A stretch of 15,666 nucleotides of DNA, taken from the NCBI GenBank assembly GCA_020852155.1, contig JADZBJ010000439.1:1-15666 (forward strand), in the 5' to 3' direction. Under the pieces are notes generated by a model, which made no database searches, was not told the DNA's origin, and saw nothing but the letters and a program-made list of their open reading frames with translations. The position numbers and the translations under genes were made by a program. The DNA comes from Saprospiraceae bacterium (GTDB lineage Bacteria > Bacteroidota > Bacteroidia > Chitinophagales > Saprospiraceae). The stretch's first letter is position 1; every line of letters begins with the position of its first letter. This document shows, piece by piece, positions 6,934 to 14,170 of the stretch.

Positions 6934-7425
6934 ATGAAAAATCTAACCGTTCTGCTGACTTTTACTGTTTTGTTGCTCACTTACTGTGTTCAACCCCCGG
7001 ATTATCCTATTGAGCCGGTTATTGAGTTGAAAAACGTGAGTAAGAACGAACTCAAACAGGGCCAGGGCAGCCAGGACAGCCTTTTTGTAACCTTTACTTT
7101 TACCGATGGCGATGGCGACCTGGGCGATCAGGACAGCCTGAATATATTTGTAGTAGATGGCCGGGACGGAAATGAAAAAAGCCGATTCCGAATTCCGTTT
7201 ATCGAACCGCAAGGTACGGGCAATGGTATAAATGGTGAGATTACAGTTCGACTGAATACCAGTTGTTGCATCTATGTAACGCCTGAGGGCATTCCGGTTG
7301 CCTGCGAACAAGCCGCCAACTATATCGAAAAAGATACCCTCACCTACCGAATCAGCATCCGCGACCGCGCCGGTCACCGAAGCAATGAAATCGAAACCAG
7401 TCAGATTGTGCTGAAATGCAAATGA
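6934..7425 (+). CDS. Small lipoprotein of unknown function
   Basis: 163 residues from ATG 6934. An in-frame TTG at 6928 adds two codons but lacks support. The N-terminus MKNLTVLLTFTVLLLTYC is a short lipoprotein-type signal with Cys18; its lipobox LTYC is weak because of the Tyr before Cys. The mature part has an acidic stretch, FTFTDGDGDLGDQDSLNIF, possibly calcium-binding, then a beta-rich Ig/cadherin-like pattern ending in DTLTYRISIRDRAGH. A CC pair sits in NTSCCIYVTPEG. I recognise this as a common type of Bacteroidota secreted lipoprotein with no known role. It is divergent from the LuxE-like gene and may share its regulation, which is an inference from spacing only. Confidence 0.78.
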   Translation: MKNLTVLLTFTVLLLTYCVQPPDYPIEPVIELKNVSKNELKQGQGSQDSLFVTFTFTDGDGDLGDQDSLNIFVVDGRDGNEKSRFRIPFIEPQGTGNGINGEITVRLNTSCCIYVTPEGIPVACEQAANYIEKDTLTYRISIRDRAGHRSNEIETSQIVLKCK

Positions 7426-7904
7426 GGATGTGATAATGTAATTTCAATGGGGGAGCGTGTTCGGTGCAAACCCAATTCCTGATCACGCTCTTATCTTTGA
7501 AAAAGCCTGAAATATTGAAATAAATACCTTTGGGTATTATTTTTATTGGACAATTAGCGGAATAAAAAGATTATTTTTATTTTTTTATCGAAATAAAATA
7601 TATGAATTGTGTGTAAGTTTTAAAATTGAATTGTTAACAATAGATTTATGTGATTTACATGATATGTTAGATATTTATATTTGTTGTACCCAAAAATTAC
7701 TGTGAACGCAGCCTGGATATGTCTGATCCGCTGTAATCCTTCCCGCTTACTGAAAAATATTCACCTCACATACGCCACCTGTCGTAGGTCGGGTCATAAT
7801 TTGCTGTGCTATCCGGTTTTTTGCTCTGATGGGCTGACCGTATTTATAGTAAATGATGTACTCTAATTCGGCAGAATTTGATCACAATTTTTTTAAAAAT
7901 CGCT
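7426..7904. other. Long intergenic leader, AT-rich in its middle
   Basis: No convincing gene. At 7453-7490 the ends GAGCGTG and CACGCTC can pair (7 bp, 24-base loop) and a T-containing stretch follows, a weak terminator candidate for the lipoprotein. AATACCTTTGGGTATT at 7523-7538 is a small palindrome followed by ATTTTTATT and contains TACCTTTG (7525-7532), a -7 box match. A second -7 match, TATATTTG, is at 7676-7683. Neither has a clear -33 element at normal spacing. Bases about 7500-7680 are very AT-rich. A 61-codon frame at 7681-7866 has no recognisable features. The next gene would have a leader of at least 200 bases if transcribed from here. Confidence 0.55.
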
Positions 7905-8960
7905 ATGAAACTTTTAATGAAATTCACCCTCTTCTTCCTGGCAACTGTGTTTTCACTGTTTAGTTGCAAGAAAGAACAGATTTCCTCTTCTATTTCACAA
8001 AATCAGCTGCTTCCGGCTGTTGATCGTACTTGCCCGGTTATAACATGGCCGCTCACAGCGGGACAGACCATACCGGCTGGTACAGTAACAGTCACCAACG
8101 ATGCTGATAACCTGTACATTACCTATGCACTGAATACGGCATCTTACCCGTGCGCACAATTTGGTACACTGCACGTGTGGGTTGGTTCTTCACTGGCCAC
8201 AATGCCTTCCAATCCGCAAGGGCATCCAATACCTGGGCAATTTTGCCAAATAGATCCAAATCGTTGCCACGACGCCACGGTTTTGACAACCTATACCTTT
8301 ACCATTCCGTGGTCGTCAACCACTTATGTTGACATAACTAATGCATGTACTTCGCCGATTTATGTGGTGACACATGCTGAAGTGAACGGACTGGATTGCA
8401 GCGGCGGAAGTCACGAAACGGCCTATGGCGGCCCAACCGCAGGCGGCGGAAATGCCTGGTGGTTTTACGGGCAATATACTGCTTGCTGTGAGAGCGGCCC
8501 GCCAAATCCGGAATACTGCAACACGGCTTTTGCAAAAGGTGGCTGGGTATGGACTACAGGCAAAAAAGCAAATCCGGAACAGTTGCCTTCTCTAAACCTG
8601 ATCAATAATCGTTGGGGCTGGGCCATTAATTTGACCGCACCGGGTACCACAACTTATCCAATTTGGGCAGGCGCAGGGCTTAACAATACTGCGAACGGAA
8701 CATTGGTCGGCAATCTGACGATTGTATGGGACGGTACAACCGCTACTGTAACATATAATATGCTTTCAGGATTCAGCATGGATGAAGCGCATCTTTATGC
8801 CGCTGACGCCAGACCGACTACCCTGGCGCCAGGTCAGTTTGGCAATACGGCTTATTTTAATCCCAATGCAACCAGTTATACTTTTACCGTACCGCTTGCT
8901 GATACAAACGGTACTGACGGCGTATGGTTAATCGCACACGCTGTCAGCTGTACTAGCTAA
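7905..8960 (+). CDS. Surface lipoprotein with two copies of a beta-rich domain
   Basis: 351 residues from ATG 7905; an in-frame TTG at 7878 would put an unlikely tail before the signal. MKLLMKFTLFFLATVFSLFSC is a lipoprotein signal with lipobox LFSC (Cys21). The mature protein is rich in Thr, Gly, Asn and Cys and contains two related halves. The first, about 45-165, reads LYITYAL, LHVWVGSSLATMP, HPIPGQF, TYTFTIPW, IYVVTHAEV. The second, about 245-351, reads ATVTYNM, AHLYAADARPTTLAPGQF, SYTFTVPL, VWLIAHAVS. A glycine-rich aromatic linker (TAGGGNAWWFYG) and a Trp-rich stretch (NRWGWAINL) join them. The many cysteines suggest disulphides outside the cytoplasm. The pattern is common in Bacteroidota surface proteins; function is unknown, with binding or adhesion only a guess. 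A hairpin follows the stop. Confidence 0.8.
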   Translation: MKLLMKFTLFFLATVFSLFSCKKEQISSSISQNQLLPAVDRTCPVITWPLTAGQTIPAGTVTVTNDADNLYITYALNTASYPCAQFGTLHVWVGSSLATMPSNPQGHPIPGQFCQIDPNRCHDATVLTTYTFTIPWSSTTYVDITNACTSPIYVVTHAEVNGLDCSGGSHETAYGGPTAGGGNAWWFYGQYTACCESGPPNPEYCNTAFAKGGWVWTTGKKANPEQLPSLNLINNRWGWAINLTAPGTTTYPIWAGAGLNNTANGTLVGNLTIVWDGTTATVTYNMLSGFSMDEAHLYAADARPTTLAPGQFGNTAYFNPNATSYTFTVPLADTNGTDGVWLIAHAVSCTS

Positions 8961-8990
8961 TAGTTGAGTTTAAATTCAAGTGAGGTGGAT

Positions 8991-9030
8991 ATAGCAGCCA
9001 TCCTTCCTGTACGGTAAGGGTGGCTGCTAT
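8991..9030 (+). terminator. Hairpin terminator after the two-domain lipoprotein
   Basis: ATAGCAGCCATCCTT (8991-9005) and AAGGGTGGCTGCTAT (9016-9030) form a 15-bp stem with one G-U pair and a 10-base loop. It lies 30 bases past the stop codon. There is no clean T-run after it, so efficiency is uncertain, but position and stability favour a terminator or 3'-end stabiliser. Confidence 0.6.
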
Positions 9031-9077
9031 TGTATGGGGAATTCCCCTCATGCTCAGGGATTAATATGAATACCTCA

Positions 9078-9238
9078 GAGGTTGTTTAAATTTCACTGCG
9101 GGATTCAAAAAGAGGAAATTTTGGCGATAGCCAATGCTTGTTTTTCGGGGTGAAGCGGGGATTTTAGCCCGAAAAACAAGGGAAGGATGGCGGCAAAAGA
9201 TACCTTTTTGAGCCAGTGGGTGAACTTTAAACAACCTC
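9078..9238. mobile_element. 161-bp MITE with TCA target duplication
   Basis: The ends are 19-bp inverted repeats with one mismatch: GAGGTTGTTTAAATTTCAC at 9078-9096 and the complement of GAGGTTGTTTAAAGTTCAC at 9220-9238. TCA directly flanks both sides (9075-9077 and 9239-9241), a perfect 3-bp target duplication. Inside is a nested hairpin: CTTGTTTTTCGGG (9137-9149) and CCCGAAAAACAAG (9168-9180), 13 perfect pairs. There is no open frame, so it would need a transposase from elsewhere. A TNA duplication and GAG-TTTAAA ends fit the IS5 family, IS1031-like group, from knowledge of that group; this parentage is less sure than the element itself. Confidence 0.85.
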
Positions 9239-9244
9239 TCAACC

Positions 9245-9252
9245 TATCTTTG
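9245..9252 (+). promoter_or_regulatory. -7 box of the first fucosidase, abutting the MITE
   Basis: TATCTTTG matches TAnnTTTG exactly. It begins four bases after the MITE target duplication, so any -33 element must lie in the MITE's right end, where no TTTG is found at 17-23 bases. Transcription would start near 9258, giving an almost leaderless message for ATG 9260. An alternative is that the box is a chance match and transcription starts further upstream. Confidence 0.4.
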
Positions 9253-9259
9253 ATGCGCT

Positions 9260-10579
9260 ATGTCAAAGATATTCCTTCCAATTATTCTGCTGTTTATCGT
9301 CTTAAACGCCGGTTTTTCACAAAAAACAACGCATGATTCCCTGAAAATGCACTGGTTCGGCGACGCCAAACTGGGCATCTTTATTCACTGGGGCATTTAC
9401 GCCGTCAAGGGCACCGACGAGAGCTGGGCGTTTTACAACAAAAAAATCAATCATGCCGACTATATGGCCCAGATCGGCGGTTTTACGGCAGCCAAATACG
9501 ACCCCGAATACTGGGCGCAGCTCATACGCGAATCAGGCGCACGATATTCCGTCCTGACCACCAAACACCACGACGGTGTGGCTTTGTGGGATACTAAAAT
9601 GAACGACCTGAGTATTCCGAAAAAAAGCCCGGCGCACAAGGATGTGCTGACGCCGTTTTACAAGGCTTTGCGCAAAAACGGCGTTAAATGCGGCGCTTAT
9701 TTCTCGCTCATTGACTGGACACACCCTGATTATCCGGGTTTTTTAAAAGACAGCACCAAATATAAACTCACTGAACACCCCGAAAAATGGGCGCGTTTTA
9801 AAACCTTTTTTCAAGGGCAAATCGCAGAAATTCAAGCGCAATTCAACCCTGATCTGTGGTGGTTTGACGGCGACTGGGAACACAGCGCCGAAGAATGGGA
9901 AGCCCCGAAAGTCCGCCGCCTGATTCTGGATAAAAACCCTGACGCCATCCTGAATTCGCGCCTGCAAGGCTATGGCGACTATGGCACACCCGAACAGCAC
10001 GTGCCAGTCGTGAGGCCCAAAGAACCTTACTGGGAACTCTGCATGACCCACAACAACAACTGGGGCTGGCAACCGCAGGATACTTTCTGGAAAACGCCCT
10101 ACGAAATCATCACCATCTTCGCCGACGCCATCGCCAACGGCGGCAACCTCCTGCTCGATATTGGCCCGAAAGCCGATGGAACGATCACACCCGAACAGGT
10201 CAATATCCTGAAAGAACTGGGGCGCTGGAATAAAAAACACGAAGAAGCCATTTTCGGCTCCATCGGCGGACTACCCAATGGCCATTTTTACGGCCCGTCA
10301 ACCCTGTCAAAAGATTCAACAACATTGTATCTGTTCCTGCCGGCGCGCGCATCAGGGCCAGTGGTCGTGAAAGGGCTGGATAATCAAATCAAGGAAGCCT
10401 CCGTACTGGGCACAACTCAAAAACTAACACCAAAAATCGTTGGTAAAATCAGCTGGAGCGCCGTTCCGGGACTGGTTTACATGGATGTTCCCAAATCCGC
10501 CCTCGACGAACAAATGACCGTCATCAGGTTGAAATTAGACAAACCACTTAAACTCTATCGCGGACACGGCGGGTTTTGA
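9260..10579 (+). CDS. Alpha-L-fucosidase, GH29, secreted (first copy)
   Basis: 439 residues, with signal peptide MSKIFLPIILLFIVLNAGFS and probable cleavage near residue 20. It hydrolyses terminal alpha-linked L-fucose from glycans, by family knowledge, with retention of configuration. GH29 landmarks are FIHWGIYAV (about 41-49), TTKHHDG (100-106), the nucleophile Asp203 in DLWWFDGDW, and GGNLLLDIGPKADGTI near 294. Glu259 in YWELCMT is a candidate acid/base because it aligns with the same motif in the next gene. A beta-rich C-terminal domain of about 100 residues follows the barrel. It has no lipobox, so it is likely periplasmic or secreted. The next gene is a divergent paralogue in the same direction, 220 bases on. 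No SusC/SusD pair, fucose permease or isomerase is in the window. A MITE sits immediately upstream. Confidence 0.93.
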   Translation: MSKIFLPIILLFIVLNAGFSQKTTHDSLKMHWFGDAKLGIFIHWGIYAVKGTDESWAFYNKKINHADYMAQIGGFTAAKYDPEYWAQLIRESGARYSVLTTKHHDGVALWDTKMNDLSIPKKSPAHKDVLTPFYKALRKNGVKCGAYFSLIDWTHPDYPGFLKDSTKYKLTEHPEKWARFKTFFQGQIAEIQAQFNPDLWWFDGDWEHSAEEWEAPKVRRLILDKNPDAILNSRLQGYGDYGTPEQHVPVVRPKEPYWELCMTHNNNWGWQPQDTFWKTPYEIITIFADAIANGGNLLLDIGPKADGTITPEQVNILKELGRWNKKHEEAIFGSIGGLPNGHFYGPSTLSKDSTTLYLFLPARASGPVVVKGLDNQIKEASVLGTTQKLTPKIVGKISWSAVPGLVYMDVPKSALDEQMTVIRLKLDKPLKLYRGHGGF

Positions 10580-10580
10580 G

Positions 10581-10613
<33 letters not shown>

Positions 10614-10654
10614 CCATTTGAGGCCGGAGTACCCCATATCGCAATGCTGAATGT

Positions 10655-10739
10655 AATCTGCGAAATCTGCGCTTTTACTCCGCGCTATCTGCGGGAAAAT
10701 CTGCGAAATCTGCGCTTTTATCTGCGCTATCTGCGGAAA
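10655..10739 (+). repeat. Tandem TCTGCG-family repeat between the fucosidases
   Basis: Two imperfect units of about 42 bases (10655-10697 and 10698-10739) each begin AATCTGCGAAATCTGCGCTT, continuing TTA, and end CTATCTGCGG. Unit one has an extra CTCCG-type insertion in its middle. It carries the same core as the repeats at 3765-3786, 3830-3899 and 15458-15500, but here only in direct orientation. The remaining bases to the next ATG at 10800 are AT-rich; TTTG at 10767-10770 and TAAATCTG at 10784-10791 make a poor promoter match with a short spacer. Confidence 0.85.
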
Positions 10740-10799
10740 ATCTATTGACGGCGTTTTTTATAAGTCTTTGAATATCAATTTTCTAAATCTGAAAATTTC

Positions 10800-12233
10800 A
10801 TGAAAAGAATCCTGATTTACACGCTGATTTTATGCTGTTTTTCGGCTTTGAATGCCCAGCAACACAGTGAACAAAGCCACAAGGGATACATTCCGCCTGC
10901 TGATCCGGCCGTACAAGCCAAATTGCAGTCTTGGCGCAACATCAAGTTCGGCCTGCTGATGCACTGGGGAACATACAGCCAGTGGGGCATCGTCGAAAGT
11001 TGGAGCCTTTGCCCGGAAGACGAAGGCTGGTGCGAACGCCGAGGGCCTTACAAAGACAACTGGTACGCCTATAAAAAAGCCTACGAGGCCTTGCAATACA
11101 CCTTTAATCCGACACAATTTGCACCCGAAAAATGGGCCAGTGCCGCCAAAGGCGCAGGCATGAAGTACGTGGTTTTTACCACCAAACACCACGACGGGTT
11201 TTGCATGTTTGATTCCAAATATACCGATTACAAAATCACGGAAACGCCCTTCAAAAACAACCCGCGCAGCAATGTAGTCAAAGCGGTTTTCGATGCCTTC
11301 CGGAAAGAGGGCTTCATGACCGGCGCATACTTTTCCAAACCCGACTGGCATTGTCCCGATTATTGGTGGTCGTACTTCCCGCCCAAGGACAGAAATCCGA
11401 CCTATGTGCCTCAAAAATACCCCGACATCTGGAACCGTTTCAAGCAGTTTACCTACAACCAGATTGAGGAATTAATGACGGACTACGGCGCTATGGACAT
11501 CTTGTGGCTCGACGGCGGCTGGGTTCGCCCGTTCAGCACGATTGATACTTCGATTTCATGGCAGAAAGCCATTCCGTTTGACCAGGATATAGACATGGCG
11601 CGCATCGCCAAGAGAGGCCGTGAACTGCAACCCGGACTTTTGGTCGTTGACCGTACCGTGACCGGCGAATTTGAAAACTATGTCACGCCGGAGCACCAAA
11701 TTCCCGATGCCTATATGTCCATTCCCTGGGAAACCTGCATGACCATGGGCGATTCGTGGAGTTATGTTCCGAAGGAAAACTATAAATCAGCCCGCAAGTT
11801 GATTCATGTGTTAGCGGATATTGTTTCTAAAAACGGCAATTTGCTCCTGAACATAGCGCCGAGCCCTGAAGGCGATTTTCACCCTGAAGCCTATACCCGG
11901 CTGGCTGAAATCGGCCGGTGGATGGACCTGAACGGAGAAGCCATTTATGGCACCGTCGGCGACAACACCATTGGCAAACAAGGCAAATGGGTATTCACCC
12001 ATAAAGGCGCAGCGACCTACGCGATTTACTGTGCCGAAGAAGGCGAAAAATTGCCCGATCACCTGGAAATCAGCAACCTGAAACTCGCTAAAACAGCCAA
12101 GATCAGTTTGCTTGGCGCTGTCGGAAATTTGACCTGGACTGTAAAAAATGACAAAACCGTCATCCATCTGCCTGCCGGTATCGCTCAGGGCAAACTGGTG
12201 GATTATGCCTGGGTTTTCAAGGTTGAACGGTAA
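10800..12233 (+). CDS. Alpha-L-fucosidase, GH29, secreted (second copy)
   Basis: 477 residues, with signal peptide MKRILIYTLILCCFSALNA and likely cleavage after Ala19. GH29 landmarks are LMHWGTYSQWG (about 53-63), TTKHHDGFCMFD (127-138), nucleophile Asp238 in ILWLDGGW, candidate acid/base Glu311 in PWETCMT, and GNLLLNIAPSPEGDF further on. It shares the barrel and the WExCMT motif with the preceding gene. It is longer, with an insert of about 15 residues between nucleophile and Glu (RPFSTIDTSISWQKAIPFDQ), which may give a different linkage or aglycone preference. A short beta domain ends the protein. The start is ATG 10800, directly before the signal peptide. Its stop (TAA 12231-12233) is one base from the stop of the convergent ABC ATPase gene, with no terminator between. 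Confidence 0.93.
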   Translation: MKRILIYTLILCCFSALNAQQHSEQSHKGYIPPADPAVQAKLQSWRNIKFGLLMHWGTYSQWGIVESWSLCPEDEGWCERRGPYKDNWYAYKKAYEALQYTFNPTQFAPEKWASAAKGAGMKYVVFTTKHHDGFCMFDSKYTDYKITETPFKNNPRSNVVKAVFDAFRKEGFMTGAYFSKPDWHCPDYWWSYFPPKDRNPTYVPQKYPDIWNRFKQFTYNQIEELMTDYGAMDILWLDGGWVRPFSTIDTSISWQKAIPFDQDIDMARIAKRGRELQPGLLVVDRTVTGEFENYVTPEHQIPDAYMSIPWETCMTMGDSWSYVPKENYKSARKLIHVLADIVSKNGNLLLNIAPSPEGDFHPEAYTRLAEIGRWMDLNGEAIYGTVGDNTIGKQGKWVFTHKGAATYAIYCAEEGEKLPDHLEISNLKLAKTAKISLLGAVGNLTWTVKNDKTVIHLPAGIAQGKLVDYAWVFKVER

Positions 12234-12234
12234 A

Positions 12235-12909
12235 TCAAACTATCCTCCCATCCGCCATTTCAATAATCCTGTGCGTATTTTTGGCGAACTCGTCGTCGTG
12301 GGTGACGATGAGTAGCGTTTGATTGTATTCTTCGGCCAATCGCTTGAATATATCGAATACGATGTCGCTGTTCTTCTTGTCGAGGTTTCCCGTTGGCTCG
12401 TCGCCCATGATGATGAGCGGGTCATTGATTAATGCGCGGGCGATGGCAACGCGCTGTTTTTCACCGCCTGACAACTGATTGGCTTTTTTCAGGGCCAGGT
12501 GTTCGATATCGAGCATTTTGAGGCGTTCAAGGGCGCGGTGTTCGACTTCTTTTTCCGGGTATTGTTGAAGTTTCAGACCGGGCAACATGACGTTTTTCAG
12601 CGTTGAAAATTCGTTGAGCAGGTAGTGAAACTGAAAAACGAAGCCGATTTTTTCATTGCGAATGCGGGCGAGTTCGGCTTCAGACTTGCCGCGCATAATG
12701 TCGCCGTCAATCAACAAATCGCCCTCGTAATCAGTATCCATCGTGGACAGTATGTACAGCAATGTAGATTTTCCGCAGCCGGATTTGCCTGTGATTGCGA
12801 CAAAATCGCCTTGATTGACCGAAACACTGACTGATTTCAGGACTTGTACACGTACAGGATCGTTGAAATACTTGATGAGATTGATGGATTGTAAAACCGT
12901 TTTTTCCAT
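12235..12909 (-). CDS. ABC transporter ATPase, LolD/MacB type
   Basis: 224 residues from ATG 12909 (MEKTVLQSINLIKYF). A TTG at 12942 extends the frame into the permease gene and is unlikely. Nucleotide-binding motifs are complete: Walker A GKSGCGKST at 41-49, Q-loop in FVFQFHYLLNE, signature LSGGEKQR, Walker B IIMGDEPTG, D-loop NLDKK and H-loop VTHDDE. The sequence FQFHYLLNEFSTLKNVMLP is typical of the LolD/MacB/FtsE group, whose ATPases drive FtsX-fold permeases without moving substrate through the membrane themselves. It is the third gene of an operon, one base after the permease stop, so the two are likely made in step. Confidence 0.92.
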   Translation of the reverse strand: MEKTVLQSINLIKYFNDPVRVQVLKSVSVSVNQGDFVAITGKSGCGKSTLLYILSTMDTDYEGDLLIDGDIMRGKSEAELARIRNEKIGFVFQFHYLLNEFSTLKNVMLPGLKLQQYPEKEVEHRALERLKMLDIEHLALKKANQLSGGEKQRVAIARALINDPLIIMGDEPTGNLDKKNSDIVFDIFKRLAEEYNQTLLIVTHDDEFAKNTHRIIEMADGRIV

Positions 12910-12910
12910 G

Positions 12911-14170
12911 TTATTTGCCACGGATGATGATAACCGGGTCAATTCTGCTCGCTTTGCGGGCCGGGAAAAAACCGGCTAACCAGGTCGTGATGATGGAGAA
13001 AACAATCCCGATGATATAAAATTTGGGACTGTAATTGACCGGATAGGTCGTTATGGTGGGCAGGGCGGCAGTATTGAACGGGATTTGGTCAATGCCGATG
13101 GAAAGCAAAAAGCCGAACAGAAGCCCCAGCGCCCCACCCACCAAACCAATCGTCAGGGCAATGCCGAGGAAGATTTTACGCACGTCGCTGCCCGAAAAAC
13201 CAGTGGCTTTCAGGATGGCGATGGTGTCCATTTTTTCGTAAATCATCATGTTCAGGATGTTGTAAATCCCAAATCCGGCTACAATCAGCAGCACTATGCC
13301 AACGACATAGGAAATTAGTGTCCGCACAAAACTGCCGGTTTCAAACTGTGAATTGGCGGTTTGAATGTCTTCGGCATCACATTGGAACAGCTGGGCATAC
13401 TCCTTGGTGACAGCCGGTGCAAGTGTGAGGTCGTGTAATTTGACCTGAATATCGGTAATGTAATTACTGGGAACGCCCAACAGTTTTTGCGCCGTGACGA
13501 TGGAAGCAAAACTTTGTATTTTGTCCAGGTCAGCGATGCCGGACTGGAAAAAGCCGACTACCTTCAAAGGCAACCGCTCGCCTTTTGAAGTTGTAACCTG
13601 CACGACATCGCCAACTTCGGCGAGCAGCTTTTCCGCTAATCCTTTGCCTAATACAATGCTGTTGCTCACGTTTTTCAAGTCAATCGGATTGCCCGTTCTG
13701 ACATAGTCGTTAAAGAAAAACAATTCACTTTCCGCCATGACATCAATACCGCTGACCACGCCGGTGATGTCTATTGTGCCGGAATTATACAAAACCGGCG
13801 CATTGATTTTAGGGGCAACACCGCGCACTCGCGGATCGCTTTTGATGGCTTCCAAAATGGCGGCATTGTTGTAAATCTCTAATTTTCCGCCACTTGATTT
13901 GATGGACTGAATAAAATTATGACCGTTTTTAAAATCTTTCGACAGGTTAACAGGCTGATTTTCAGTGGGTTTTATTTCGTTGAAAAGCCGGATGTGCGGC
14001 GTGCGATTCAAAATCAGTCCATCCAGCAGGTCGTTCAGTCCGTTCATGAAACCGAGCAGCGCGATGAACATCGTGATACTAAAGGTCACGCCAATAGCAG
14101 CTACGAGCGATTGCCGAAAACGCGCCAGCAGCAAGGATTTGGCGATATCGGTGATGAGTTTCAGGTTCAT
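12911..14170 (-). CDS. ABC transporter permease, FtsX/MacB/LolC fold
   Basis: 419 residues with four membrane helices in the type VII ABC layout: one near 22-42 (AAIGVTFSITMFIALLGF), a large periplasmic domain of about 240 residues (MacB_PCD type), then helices near 286-310, 333-357 and 387-407, ending FPARKASRIDPVIIIRGK. The PAxKASxxDPxxxIR ending is a hallmark of FtsX-like permeases. Such proteins act as dimers with a LolD/MacB-type ATPase, either extracting lipoproteins from the inner membrane or pushing periplasmic substrates into an efflux pipe. The adaptor gene upstream favours MacB-like efflux over Lol. Its ATG overlaps the adaptor's TGA (ATGA). Confidence 0.9.
   Translation of the reverse strand: MNLKLITDIAKSLLLARFRQSLVAAIGVTFSITMFIALLGFMNGLNDLLDGLILNRTPHIRLFNEIKPTENQPVNLSKDFKNGHNFIQSIKSSGGKLEIYNNAAILEAIKSDPRVRGVAPKINAPVLYNSGTIDITGVVSGIDVMAESELFFFNDYVRTGNPIDLKNVSNSIVLGKGLAEKLLAEVGDVVQVTTSKGERLPLKVVGFFQSGIADLDKIQSFASIVTAQKLLGVPSNYITDIQVKLHDLTLAPAVTKEYAQLFQCDAEDIQTANSQFETGSFVRTLISYVVGIVLLIVAGFGIYNILNMMIYEKMDTIAILKATGFSGSDVRKIFLGIALTIGLVGGALGLLFGFLLSIGIDQIPFNTAALPTITTYPVNYSPKFYIIGIVFSIITTWLAGFFPARKASRIDPVIIIRGK

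Noticed and set aside
7681..7866. 61-codon plus-strand frame in the leader of the two-domain lipoprotein
   Set aside because: TTG start, no recognisable motif and unusual composition; more likely leader sequence.
10655..10739. Possible CRISPR array
   Set aside because: The repeated units abut directly with no unique spacers, and no cas gene is present. Cas4-like residues in the 542 gene belong to a Dna2-type fusion.
10830..11414. 194-codon minus-strand frame
   Set aside because: Antisense shadow of the second fucosidase, which has all GH29 motifs on the plus strand.
12235..14170. Lol lipoprotein-sorting transporter
   Set aside because: Permease and ATPase would fit, but the upstream HlyD/MacA adaptor in the same overlapping operon favours a MacAB-like exporter.
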